From: Paenibacillus montanisoli
GTDB taxonomy: Bacteria; Bacillota; Bacilli; Paenibacillales; Paenibacillaceae
Assembly (NCBI RefSeq): GCF_003268025.1
Contig: NZ_QLUW01000006.1
Coordinates: 124,001 to 188,000, forward strand
DNA: 64,000 bases
Reading direction: 5' to 3'
Positions within the stretch are counted from its first letter, which is position 1. Each line of letters starts with the position of its first letter. Made by a program: the position numbers and the translations under genes. Under the pieces are notes generated by a model. The model was given only the letters and a program-made list of their open reading frames with translations. It was not told the DNA's origin and made no database searches. Positions 33,307 to 41,191 of this stretch are shown here, piece after piece.

Positions 33307-33542
33307 TCTTCCTCTGCCTCCCCGTAGGCGGACGATCCGCCAGGTGCGATTTTTCCGTGTGCATCACTACATTGCTAATTCAAACTTTACCATAGTAGAA
33401 CAGGGAAAATAAAATCCGATCCTCGCTTCAGCCAAATTTTTGAGGTGCTCAAAAGAAGGAGTTAAGGACATCAAGGGAGAAGTTGAACAGGTAAAAGTTT
33501 AATAGAATAAACCAATGGTCTCGCATTAGGAAGGGTGGACGT

Positions 33543-34655
33543 ATGCGTAAAACGAAAGTGGGCGTAATCGGCAGCGGAGCAATCAGCGGCATCTACTTGG
33601 AAAACTGTACGGGCATGTTCGGCGGCGTATTGGAAGTCGTCGCCATTGCGGATCTGTTTATCGAGACTGCGCAGAAACGCGCAGAGGAATTCGGCATTCC
33701 AAAAGCTTGCTCCGTCGAAGAGCTGCTGGCGATTCCTGAAATTGAAATTGTCATCAATTTGACTTCCCCTACCGTTCATACGGAAGTGAACCTGCAAATC
33801 CTGAATGCCGGCAAGCATGTCTACGCGGAGAAGCCTTTTGCGTTGACGCGCGAGGATGCGGACCGCGTCCTGAACCTGGCTCAAGAAAAGGGGCTGCGCG
33901 TCGGGATCGCGCCCGATACGTTCCTTGGCGCAGGGCTGCAAACCAGCCGCAAGCTGATTGAAGATGGCTGGATCGGCACGCCGTATGCGGCAAGCGGATT
34001 GATTATTATGGGCAATGCGTATGATGCGATGCGCCCGCAATTCCACAACTATTTGCAAACCGGCTGGGATCCGCTTTTCGATATGGCGCCATACTACTTG
34101 ACGGCATTCGTCAACCTGCTCGGTCCGGTCCGCAAAGTATCGGGCTCGGTAGGCAACGTGAACCGCGAGTTTACGGTGACGAATCCGAAGTCGCCCCGTT
34201 ATGGCGAAACGGTACCGGTAACCGCGCCGATGCACGCATCAGCGCTGCTCGAATTCGACGGCGGCGTGTCGGCAACCCTGCAGGTCGGCAAAGAGAGCTT
34301 CGGCTATACGCCGCGTCTCGAAATCTACGGCACCGAGGGCAATCTGGTCGTCAACGATCCGAACATGTTCGACGGTGCGGTGATCCTGCAGCAAGCGAAC
34401 GGCACGGTCAAAGAATTCCCATATTCGCACGGCTTTTCGAAGAACAGCCGCGGCATCGGCGTGGCCGACATGGCGTACGCGATCCAATCGGGCAGACCGC
34501 ACCGCGCAAGCGGAGAGCTTTCCCGCCACGTGCTGGATGTTACGCTGGGCATTCTGGACAGCGCGGAGAGCGGCAAGCATATTGCGGTCACGGCTCCATG
34601 CGATCGTCCTGCTCCGCTGCCGCTCGGTTTGAGATATAATCAACTAGATTTTTAA
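33543..34655 (+). CDS. Gfo/Idh/MocA family oxidoreductase
   Basis: A 370-residue NAD(P)-dependent dehydrogenase. It has the Rossmann motif GVIGSGAISGIYL (about 7-19), YAEKPFALT with the catalytic Lys near residue 97, and a C-terminal beta-sheet domain with MAPYYLTAFVNLLGP replacing the usual G-x-x-x-D-x-G-x-H motif; the Asp and His are close at FDMAPYY. AAGGGTGG precedes the ATG. It starts a rightward series with a second Gfo/Idh enzyme (29-base gap) and a TIM-barrel isomerase, suggesting sugar or cyclitol oxidation. The substrate is unknown. Confidence 0.87.
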   Translation: MRKTKVGVIGSGAISGIYLENCTGMFGGVLEVVAIADLFIETAQKRAEEFGIPKACSVEELLAIPEIEIVINLTSPTVHTEVNLQILNAGKHVYAEKPFALTREDADRVLNLAQEKGLRVGIAPDTFLGAGLQTSRKLIEDGWIGTPYAASGLIIMGNAYDAMRPQFHNYLQTGWDPLFDMAPYYLTAFVNLLGPVRKVSGSVGNVNREFTVTNPKSPRYGETVPVTAPMHASALLEFDGGVSATLQVGKESFGYTPRLEIYGTEGNLVVNDPNMFDGAVILQQANGTVKEFPYSHGFSKNSRGIGVADMAYAIQSGRPHRASGELSRHVLDVTLGILDSAESGKHIAVTAPCDRPAPLPLGLRYNQLDF

Positions 34656-34683
34656 ATTACACATTGATAGGAGTTTGTCGAAC

Positions 34684-35739
34684 ATGAGTAAAAATATCCG
34701 TGTCGGGCTGATCGGATACGGCTTTGCCGGCAGCATTTTTCACGCCCCGTTCGTTGATGCCGTTCCAGGATTGGAGCTGGCCGCAGTTGTAGAGCGCAAA
34801 AGCGCGCATTCGAAGGAAAAATACCCTTGGGTTAACGTCGTTAACGATGTTCGTTATTTGTACGAGGATCCAAGCATCGACCTTATCGTCGTCACGACAC
34901 CGAGCACCGATCACTTTACGTTCACAAGAGATGCGCTGCTGGCTGGCAAGCATGTCGTCGTGGAGAAGCCTTTCACGCCGACGGCTGCGGAAGCGGACGA
35001 GCTGATTGCCCTTGCGAAAGAAAAGGGCTTGGTGCTCAGCGTGTACCATAACCGCCGCTATGACGGCGATTACCTGACGATCAAGAAGCTGCTAGCGGAA
35101 GGCATGATCGGGGATGTGCGGGAAGCCACGTTCTCCTGGGACGGCTTCAGTCCGGTCATGAATTCGACGAACTGGCGCGAAGGCTCGCAGCCGGGCACGG
35201 GCGTATTTTACGATCTGGGCGTACACTTTTTCGATCAAGCGCTGACGCTATTCGGCGTGCCGGATGCAATCAACGGGGATGTGCGCATTCAGCGTGAAGG
35301 AGCATCGGCCCATGATTATTTTGACGTGACGCTGTTCTATGGCAACCAGCTAAAGGTACGAGTGAAGTCATCCAAATTCGTACGTGAGGCGAACCCGCGA
35401 TATGTGCTGCACGGCACGAAGGGCTCGTTCGTCAAATACGGAACCGATCCGCAGGAAGCGACGCTGCTTGGCGGCGGCATGCCTGGCGATTACGGCTTCG
35501 GGATTGAACTGCGCGAGATTTGGGGAAAACTCAATTCGACGGTCGGCGGGCTCCATGTTGAAGGCGTTGTCGAAACGTTTCACGGAAATTATACCGGCTA
35601 CTACGAGAACGTTTACCGCCATATCATCGGCGAAGCGGAGCTGAACGTAAAACCGGAGGAAGCGAGAAATGCCATCCGCTTGATCGAGCTTGCGCTTCAA
35701 AGCTGCGAAGAAGGCAGAACGCTGCCGGTTACGCTGTAA
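34684..35739 (+). CDS. Gfo/Idh/MocA family oxidoreductase (IolW/YvaA-like)
   Basis: A 351-residue dehydrogenase. GLIGYGFAGSIFHAPF (about 8-23), VVEKPFTPT with catalytic Lys near residue 95, YHNRRYDGDYLTIKKL and DLGVHFFDQAL all resemble B. subtilis IolW/YvaA, an NADP-dependent scyllo-inositol dehydrogenase. ATG 34684 is chosen with TAGGAG ten bases upstream; TTG 34675 is too near the RBS. It is co-transcribed with the preceding dehydrogenase and the following isomerase. Inositol or a related polyol is a reasonable guess, not proven. Confidence 0.87.
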   Translation: MSKNIRVGLIGYGFAGSIFHAPFVDAVPGLELAAVVERKSAHSKEKYPWVNVVNDVRYLYEDPSIDLIVVTTPSTDHFTFTRDALLAGKHVVVEKPFTPTAAEADELIALAKEKGLVLSVYHNRRYDGDYLTIKKLLAEGMIGDVREATFSWDGFSPVMNSTNWREGSQPGTGVFYDLGVHFFDQALTLFGVPDAINGDVRIQREGASAHDYFDVTLFYGNQLKVRVKSSKFVREANPRYVLHGTKGSFVKYGTDPQEATLLGGGMPGDYGFGIELREIWGKLNSTVGGLHVEGVVETFHGNYTGYYENVYRHIIGEAELNVKPEEARNAIRLIELALQSCEEGRTLPVTL

Positions 35740-35779
35740 ACAGATTAACGGTTAGCCAAAATAGGAGGAGAGCCAGGAC

Positions 35780-36610
35780 ATGTTTCCATTTCAAGCGTCA
35801 TTGAACGCTTCGACCTTGTTCCCGTTCAAGCTGAACGTGCTGGAGCAAATTGCGGTTGCGGCCGAAGCGGGCTACGAAGGTATCGAGCTATGGGTTTCGG
35901 AGATTGAAGCGTTTCTAGCGGGCGGCGGTACGTCCGAACAAATTCGTGAAGCATTGACAAGCAGCGGCGTGGCATTCGCGAACGCGATCGCCTTCTTCAA
36001 ATGGGCGGACGCGGATCCGGCTGTTCGCGCCGAGGCGTTCGTTCAAGCGGAGCGCGAGCTGCGCATGCTTGCGGAGCTGGGCTGCCGCGCTGCGGCTGCG
36101 CCGCCATTCGGCGATGTAGCCAGCGTTTCCTTGAGCGACATGGGGCAATTTTTTGCCCAATTGACGGCGCTTGCGCGCGAAATCGGCATTGAGGTCTATG
36201 TGGAATTCTGGGGCAGAGCGAGCAAGCTGTCGACGGTGAACGAGGCAAAAGAAGTGATGGCAGCCTCCGGAATCGCGGAAGCTCAAGTGCTGCTGGATCC
36301 GTTCCACATGTACACCGGCGGCAGCAGCATCGAGGACCTGCGTCAGCTTAGCGGCAGCCAGATCGGCATCGTGCATGCCAATGACTATCCGGCTTCGCCG
36401 GGCAGGGAATCCATTACGGATGCGGAGCGGGTATTCCCGGGCGAAGGCATCGCACCGCTCGGCGAGTTGGCTGAAGCGCTGCATGCATCAGGCTACCGCG
36501 GCTTTTTGTCGCTGGAGCTGTTCATTGCGGACTTCGGCTCGCAGACGGCACTGGAGGTCGCAAGCAAAGGGCTGCGGACCTTGAAAGAAGCTTTTCAAGT
36601 GAAAGGGTAA
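35780..36610 (+). CDS. Sugar phosphate isomerase/epimerase family TIM-barrel protein
   Basis: A 276-residue TIM barrel of the xylose-isomerase/AP-endonuclease-2 type. Metal-binding acidic and His residues are found at strand ends: VYVEFWG (Glu), VLLDPFHMYTGG (Asp/His), IGIVHANDYP (His/Asp) and LSLELF (Glu). AGGAGGAG precedes the ATG. It is the third gene of the block starting at 33543 and is followed by a strong terminator, so the three genes likely form one operon. Isomerisation of the keto-sugar made by the two dehydrogenases is the simplest role (inference). Confidence 0.87.
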   Translation: MFPFQASLNASTLFPFKLNVLEQIAVAAEAGYEGIELWVSEIEAFLAGGGTSEQIREALTSSGVAFANAIAFFKWADADPAVRAEAFVQAERELRMLAELGCRAAAAPPFGDVASVSLSDMGQFFAQLTALAREIGIEVYVEFWGRASKLSTVNEAKEVMAASGIAEAQVLLDPFHMYTGGSSIEDLRQLSGSQIGIVHANDYPASPGRESITDAERVFPGEGIAPLGELAEALHASGYRGFLSLELFIADFGSQTALEVASKGLRTLKEAFQVKG

Positions 36611-36627
36611 GATTGGTCTTGTTAATA

Positions 36628-36667
36628 GGGGCTGGGTGCCGGCATCATGCCGGCGCTCGGCCCTTTT
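36628..36667 (+). terminator. Strong terminator after the isomerase gene
   Basis: GGGC-TGGGT-GCCGGC-ATCAT-GCCGGC-GCTCG-GCCC followed by TTTTCC forms a nearly complete stem of about 15 bp. Confidence 0.85.
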
Positions 36668-36678
36668 CCATTATCCGC

Positions 36679-36707
36679 TTTACAGTCCGCCGGAGCAGTC
36701 CTATAAT
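36679..36707 (+). promoter_or_regulatory. Sigma-A promoter of the hydroxypyruvate-isomerase-like gene
   Basis: TTTACA (36679-36684) and a perfect TATAAT (36702-36707) are 17 bases apart, directly after the preceding terminator. The start codon at 36802 leaves a leader of about 90 bases. Confidence 0.7.
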
Positions 36708-36801
36708 CGACACCAGAAGGAGCTTGCACAACAGACTAACGCGTTTCGAAGCAAGAGCAGGGCAAGGCAGGGCAAATCCAGTGCGCCAAGAGAGGCTGTT
36801 T

Positions 36802-37557
36802 ATGAAGCTGTCTGTTTGTTTGGATGCCGTGTACGGCGGCAAAGATTTTTTTGCAAGCTTGGAAGAGGTGCGTGCGATCGGGTACGATGCGATCGAGTTC
36901 TGGTCGTGGTGGGACAAGGATGTGGATCGGCTTGCCCGAATCGTCCGCGAGCAAAAACTGACCATCGCGTCGATGTGCGTAAAAAACGCGAATTTGGTGG
37001 ACGCTTCTTCGCGAGATGCCTTTTTGGATGGGCTGAAGGCATCCATCGCTGCAGCAAAGCAGCTGGACTGCCGCTCCCTGATCGCGACTGTGGGACAGGA
37101 GTTGGCGGATGTGCCGCGGGAGGCGCAGCATCAATCGATCGTGGACGGACTGAGCGCAGGCGCCCCGCTGCTTGAGGAAGCGGGCATCACCCTCGTGCTG
37201 GAGCCGCTCAATACGCTTGTCGATCACAAAGGCTATTATTTATCTTCATCGGAGGAAGCGTTTGATATCGTACGTAAAGTCGGAAGCCCGAACGTGAAGC
37301 TCGTGTTCGATATTTATCACCAGCAAATTACCGAGGGCAACCTGCTGGCTAACATCATTCCGAATCTGGAGCTGATCGGGCACTTTCATGCGGCGGGCAA
37401 TCCGGGACGGCATGAGCTTAGCTCGGGCGAGCTGCATTACGGGCGGATTTTCCAAGCGATCGAAGCGGCGGGGTATGAAGGTTACATGGGCTTGGAATAC
37501 TTCCCGGTTGCCGCGCCGGAGGTCGGCTTAAAGGAATTGTTGGTTGCATACGCGTAG
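36802..37557 (+). CDS. Hydroxypyruvate isomerase family TIM-barrel protein
   Basis: A 251-residue TIM barrel. LSVCLDAVYGGKDFFASLEEV at the start, VLEPLNTLVDHKGYYL in the middle and LVFDIYHQQITEGNL, then IGHFHAAGNPGRHE toward the end are characteristic of the hydroxypyruvate isomerase/Hyi group; Glu, Asp, His and the last Glu (GLEYFP) form the metal site. ATG 36802 fits the family N-terminus, with AGAGAGG as RBS; the frame open to 36613 crosses the upstream terminator and promoter and is not coding. It has its own promoter. It would interconvert tartronate semialdehyde and hydroxypyruvate or a related keto-sugar. Confidence 0.88.
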   Translation: MKLSVCLDAVYGGKDFFASLEEVRAIGYDAIEFWSWWDKDVDRLARIVREQKLTIASMCVKNANLVDASSRDAFLDGLKASIAAAKQLDCRSLIATVGQELADVPREAQHQSIVDGLSAGAPLLEEAGITLVLEPLNTLVDHKGYYLSSSEEAFDIVRKVGSPNVKLVFDIYHQQITEGNLLANIIPNLELIGHFHAAGNPGRHELSSGELHYGRIFQAIEAAGYEGYMGLEYFPVAAPEVGLKELLVAYA

Positions 37558-37605
37558 ACAGGAGCGCTTTTGTAGGATGGATGGACAATGGGAGGAGCAA
37601 AAGCG

Positions 37606-37993
37606 ATGAAGTTGACGGAGGAGCAGCTTGCGTTTTTCGACGCCTTTGGCTTTATCAAGTTTGCCGGACTGTTGAGGGATGAAATCAGCTGGATTACGGA
37701 GGAGTTCGAAGCTGTTTTTCCGATGCTGGAGGAGCAGCATGACGGCTCAAAGCGGACGATGATCGTCCCATTCGTGGATCCTGTGCGAGCGGTTCGAGGC
37801 GGAGGAAATTGAAGAGCTGCGCCATTACATCCTGCTTCACTCCCATTACCGCCGTGACCACTACTATGGTCAGGCCATGTTAAGCAGCGCTACGCCGGAG
37901 CGCCGCGTTCATCTCGAGCAAGTCGACGCCGTCTGCGGCGACTATGCCGAGCGAACCCGCCAGCTCCCGCGTCTGCCGGTGCGGATCGTTTGA
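37606..37993 (+). pseudogene. Decayed PhyH-family dioxygenase gene (large internal deletion plus frame change)
   Basis: The first part (37606 to about 37780) encodes KLTEEQLAFFDAFGFIKFAG..., the normal start of a phytanoyl-CoA-dioxygenase-like protein, with GGGAGGAG as RBS. Near 37784 the reading frame changes and the sequence continues as CERFEAEEIEELRHYI...SSATPERRVHLEQVDAV..., which looks like the C-terminal end of the same family, to a stop at 37993. The central region carrying the HxD...H iron site is missing. The remnant lies 48 bases after the hydroxypyruvate-isomerase-like gene, so it was probably its operon partner. The assignment of the C-terminal piece is moderate. Confidence 0.65.
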
Positions 37994-38003
37994 TAGGTTG
38001 AAG

Positions 38004-38046
38004 ACCCCAATGGAGAAAGGGTTCCGTTCTTCGTTGGGTTTTTTTT
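38004..38046 (+). terminator. Terminator after the PhyH remnant
   Basis: ACCCCAA...TTGGGTT with a run of eight or more T residues closes the transcript from 36707. Confidence 0.75.
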
Positions 38047-38151
38047 GATATTCGAAAGCATGAGTCGCTCCAGCGGTTCACCTGCCCAATAACGCTCTTG
38101 TCGAAAGTCGGAAAAACCGATTCTCATCGGCGAAAATGCCCCAAATAAAAA

Positions 38152-38297
38152 CTGAGAGTCGATAATTCCGACGCTCAGCTCTCTAAAACTAACCTTTCGC
38201 GCGAAAAGCAAAGCGAGAGCACGAAATCGTGCTCTCGCATAGCGAAACCGGCGCCCCGGCCGGTGCTGCCGAGCTGAGAGCACGAAAACGTGCTCTC
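38152..38297. repeat. Cluster of three hairpins with repeated arms
   Basis: Hairpin 1 is CTGAG-A-GTCG-loop-CGAC-G-CTCAG (38152-38178). Hairpins 2 and 3 are GAGAGCACG-AAAT-CGTGCTCTC (38215-38236) and GAGAGCACG-AAAA-CGTGCTCTC (38276-38297). The phrase CGAAAAGCAAAGCGAGAGC occurs at 38202 and again at 38313, flanking hairpins 2 and 3. There is no coding frame here. The cluster lies just past the end of the leftward GntR gene and could terminate it. Confidence 0.75.
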
Positions 38298-38332
38298 ACC
38301 GGCCCCAGCGGCACGAAAAGCAAAGCGAGAGC

Positions 38333-38992
38333 TTATTTTGCAAAGCACAGCAAATTGTCATCGCTGTCGAGATGCTTCAAAATCGCTTGCTGGATTAGCA
38401 CCAGGTCCTTGGTTTTGAACGCATCGAGCAATTCTTGATGGTCCTTCTCCATGTGGTCCAGGTTGTAGAAGGGCAGGTTCTTGGAGAAGTGGAGCCGGAT
38501 TTGGTTGACGATGCTTTGCCAGGTCAGCATGACCGTCCGCTCGGAAGCCATCTCCAGAATGGATTGGTGAAACAAAATGTCGAGGTCGACGAGCCGGCTT
38601 TTGGCGCCGTTTGCGACCGCTGCTTTCATTTCGTCTATAATCGCTTGCTGCTTGCCGAAGAAGCCGTCATCAAGCTTGTCCAGGTACCGTTTGACGACGA
38701 ACCATTCGATATGGAACCGGATCGGCATCAGAATATTCTGCACTTCGTCGGCGTCAAGATCGGCGACGACCGTTTCCTTGTACGGATAGGAAAGCAGCAG
38801 CCCCTCTCGCTCAAGCTGGCGGATGGCCTCCCGGATCGGGCCGCGGCTGACGCCCATTTGCTCCGCAATCTCCATTTCTTTAATACGCGCGCCGGGAAGA
38901 AGATGCCCGTTCAAAATCGCCTCCCGCAGGTCATGCGTCACTTTCTCGCGCAGCGACGTATTGGCTTGCTGCTTGAATGTAAATTCAGCCAT
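38333..38992 (-). CDS. GntR-family transcriptional regulator, FCD (FadR-like) type
   Basis: A 219-residue repressor. The winged HTH is at about 10-75 (LREAILNGHLLPGARIKEMEIAEQMGVSR then GPIREAIRQLEREGLL), followed by an all-helical FCD ligand domain with DxxFHxxI (DILFHQSIL) and a later HxxL-type His (MEKDHQELLDAF), the usual metal-binding pattern. ATG 38992 is preferred, with AGGGAG 11 bases upstream; longer in-frame starts lack an RBS. It diverges from the sugar-acid operon beginning at 39208. TTGTNNACAA palindromes sit over the -35 boxes of both promoters, so it likely controls both. Related regulators bind sugar acids. Confidence 0.9.
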   Translation of the reverse strand: MAEFTFKQQANTSLREKVTHDLREAILNGHLLPGARIKEMEIAEQMGVSRGPIREAIRQLEREGLLLSYPYKETVVADLDADEVQNILMPIRFHIEWFVVKRYLDKLDDGFFGKQQAIIDEMKAAVANGAKSRLVDLDILFHQSILEMASERTVMLTWQSIVNQIRLHFSKNLPFYNLDHMEKDHQELLDAFKTKDLVLIQQAILKHLDSDDNLLCFAK

Positions 38993-39068
38993 AGCTAGAT
39001 TGCTCCCTTGTTTCATCGCATTAACTCTAGTATACGTGAAAAATTTTAAATTGCACACGCTTTGTATT

Positions 39069-39078
39069 TTGTCAACAA
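39069..39078. promoter_or_regulatory. Candidate GntR operator 1 (gntR side)
   Basis: TTGTCAACAA is a palindrome whose complement reads TTGTTGACAA, containing a leftward TTGACA -35 box for the gntR gene. It matches operator 2 36 bases away and the TTGT-N2/3-ACAA pattern of FCD regulators. Confidence 0.6.
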
Positions 39079-39104
39079 TTTGCGATTCACACGATAAATA
39101 AATA

Positions 39105-39114
39105 TTGTTGACAA
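39105..39114. promoter_or_regulatory. Candidate GntR operator 2 (operon side)
   Basis: TTGTTGACAA, extended to the 16-base palindrome ATATTGTTGACAATAT, overlaps the rightward -35 box TTGACA. Confidence 0.65.
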
Positions 39115-39137
39115 TATATTTCTGGCAGAACTACAAT
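39108..39137 (+). promoter_or_regulatory. Sigma-A promoter of the sugar-acid operon
   Basis: TTGACA (39108-39113) and TACAAT (39132-39137) are 18 bases apart. Operator 2 covers the -35 box and a cre-like site starts 3 bases after the -10 box. Confidence 0.75.
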
Positions 39138-39139
39138 TG

Positions 39140-39153
39140 TGAAAGCGCTATAG
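39140..39153. promoter_or_regulatory. cre-like site at the operon start
   Basis: TGAAAGCGCTATAG has the strong TGAAAGCGCT core of CcpA sites but lacks the final CA. Its position at the transcription start would suit repression by CcpA. Confidence 0.5.
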
Positions 39154-39207
39154 ATTTAGAATCTAATTCTTTTACATATTTAATAATTCAGAATGGGGGA
39201 ACCTGTC

Positions 39208-40326
39208 ATGAAAATTACCGAAGTGGAATCGGTTTATCTGCGCATTCCGGACTTGGATGCGGAACGCTGCGACGGCACGCAAGACACGCTAATGATTCGT
39301 ATCCATACGGACGAAGGCATCGTCGGCTACGGCGAGGTGGACTCCGTGCCGCTCGTCGCGAAGGCTTGCATCGACGCGCCGCCCTCCCACTCCATCGCAA
39401 CAGGACTGCGCTCGCTCTTGATCGGGGAAAATCCGCTGGAGATCGACCGCTTGTGGGACAAAATGTACCGCGGCACCATCTATTTCGGCCGCGGAGGTCC
39501 GGCGATGCATGCCATGAGCGGCATCGACATGGCGCTGTGGGATATCGCAGGCAAAAAAGCGGGCCGTCCCGTTTCGGAAATGCTTGGCGGCACGCACCGT
39601 TCCAAGCTGAAGGCATACGCGAGCTCGCTCATGCCGGATACGATCGAAGAGGCGGTCCGCCTGGCGGGGCAATTCGCGTCCGAAGGCTATAAGGCGATGA
39701 AATTCGGCTGGGGCCCGATCGGCCGCGACCCTAAATTCGACGAGCAGCAAATCCGCGCCATCCGCGAAACGGTCGGCGATGACATCGACGTCATGATCGA
39801 CGGCGGGCTGGCATGGGATTTGAAGGGCGCTTTGCGCATGGCGGAAGTCTACGAAAAATACGGCGTATTCTGGCTCGAGGAGCCGCTGCATCCGGAAAAT
39901 CTGGAAGACTATAAGGAACTGTCGAGACGTACGACGCTTCGCGTGGCGGGCGGAGAGCAAGAGAGCGGCGTTCGGGCGTTCCGCCGCTTGATCGAGGATG
40001 GCGGGCACGACATCGTGCAGCCGGATCTGGGCCGCTGCGGCGGCTTGACCGAGGGCAAGCGCATTGCCTACATGGCGCATGAGCGCCACAAGCTGGTCGT
40101 TCCGCATGCGTTCAAGACGGGGATTCTCGTTGCGGCGAGCACGCATTTTGCCGCTTCGATCCCGAACGGCTTCATGATCGAGCATACGACCTCCACGTCG
40201 CCGCTTGCGCGCGACTTGGTGTCGGAGCCGATCACGTTCAAAGACGGCTATGTGCATGTGCCGGATCGTCCGGGCCTTGGCGTCACGGTCGACGAAGCGA
40301 TCGTGGACAAATACCGCGTGAAATAG
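39208..40326 (+). CDS. Mandelate racemase/muconate lactonizing enzyme family sugar-acid dehydratase
   Basis: A 372-residue enolase-superfamily enzyme. The capping domain at the N-terminus is followed by a barrel with the KAMKFGW lysine pair (KxxK position of the second strand), metal ligands Asp (MIDGG), Glu (WLEEPL) and Glu (AGGEQ), then DLGRCGG (Asp) and PHAFKTG (His), the Asp-His dyad of the mandelate racemase subgroup. Such enzymes dehydrate aldonic or aldaric acids. ATG 39208 has GGGGGAA nine bases upstream. It is the first gene of a five-gene operon (to 43605) repressed by GntR. Confidence 0.9.
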   Translation: MKITEVESVYLRIPDLDAERCDGTQDTLMIRIHTDEGIVGYGEVDSVPLVAKACIDAPPSHSIATGLRSLLIGENPLEIDRLWDKMYRGTIYFGRGGPAMHAMSGIDMALWDIAGKKAGRPVSEMLGGTHRSKLKAYASSLMPDTIEEAVRLAGQFASEGYKAMKFGWGPIGRDPKFDEQQIRAIRETVGDDIDVMIDGGLAWDLKGALRMAEVYEKYGVFWLEEPLHPENLEDYKELSRRTTLRVAGGEQESGVRAFRRLIEDGGHDIVQPDLGRCGGLTEGKRIAYMAHERHKLVVPHAFKTGILVAASTHFAASIPNGFMIEHTTSTSPLARDLVSEPITFKDGYVHVPDRPGLGVTVDEAIVDKYRVK

Positions 40327-40339
40327 GAGGCGGCCGCGC

Positions 40340-41125
40340 ATGGGGAAAGCGGGCAGATTTGACGGTAAAGTCGCGCTGATTACAGGCGGCGCTACGGGCG
40401 TCGGGTTCGCGACGGCAAGCCGCTTCGCCTCCGAAGGAGCGAAGGTCGTCATCACGGGCCGCCGCACGGACGTCGGCGAACGCGCCGCGGCCGAGCTGGC
40501 CGGGCAGGGCTATTCGGCTCGTTTTATCAGCTGTGACGTATCGGACGAGGCGGCGGTTGCCGCTTTGTTCGCGCAAGTCGAGCTGCAGTTCGGTCGGCTG
40601 GATATTTTGGTGAACAACGCCGCAACGTTCGAACCGATGAAATTTCTTGGCGCGGAGATGAGCGAGTGGCGCAAGGTGTTCGACATTATCGTGAGCGGGG
40701 CTTTCCACTGCACGCAAGCTGCCGCTCGCATCATGACGGCGAAAGGCATTCAAGGTTCGATCATCAACGTGTCCTCGATCAACGGCAGCCGGGCGCTCTA
40801 CGAGTCTTCCAGCTACAATGCGGGCAAGGGAGCGCTCGACCAGCTGACGCGCAACGCGGCGTTGGAGCTGATCGACCACGGAATTCGGGTTAACTCCGTC
40901 GCGCTAGGCTTCATCGAAACGCCGATGTCCGTCGTGGATGGCGTGAAGGAGCACGAAACGGATTGGTTTCAAGACATTTACGTCGCCCGCGGCAAAATCG
41001 CCCAGAGGCGGCAGGGGCAACCGGAAGAAGCGGCCGGCGTCATCGCATTCCTCGCCTCCGAGGATGCGTCCTATATGTGCGGTGCTGTCATTCCGGTTGA
41101 CGGCGGGTTGTCGATAACTTTTTAA
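40340..41125 (+). CDS. SDR-family oxidoreductase
   Basis: A 261-residue classical short-chain dehydrogenase. TGGATGVGFA (cofactor loop, about 16-25), NNAA (about 92-95), the catalytic Ser in NVSSINGS, and YNAGK (Tyr and Lys about 157-161) are all intact. The second strand ends VITGRRTDVG, with Arg pair suggesting NADP. AGGAGG is present before the ATG, 13 bases after the dehydratase stop. It probably oxidises or reduces a sugar acid or its keto product in the same pathway. Confidence 0.9.
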   Translation: MGKAGRFDGKVALITGGATGVGFATASRFASEGAKVVITGRRTDVGERAAAELAGQGYSARFISCDVSDEAAVAALFAQVELQFGRLDILVNNAATFEPMKFLGAEMSEWRKVFDIIVSGAFHCTQAAARIMTAKGIQGSIINVSSINGSRALYESSSYNAGKGALDQLTRNAALELIDHGIRVNSVALGFIETPMSVVDGVKEHETDWFQDIYVARGKIAQRRQGQPEEAAGVIAFLASEDASYMCGAVIPVDGGLSITF

Positions 41126-41191
41126 CAAGAACGGGAGAGGTGCGGGACATTGGGATCCTTGCGCCTCTTTCATCCAGAGAGGAGACGGTTG

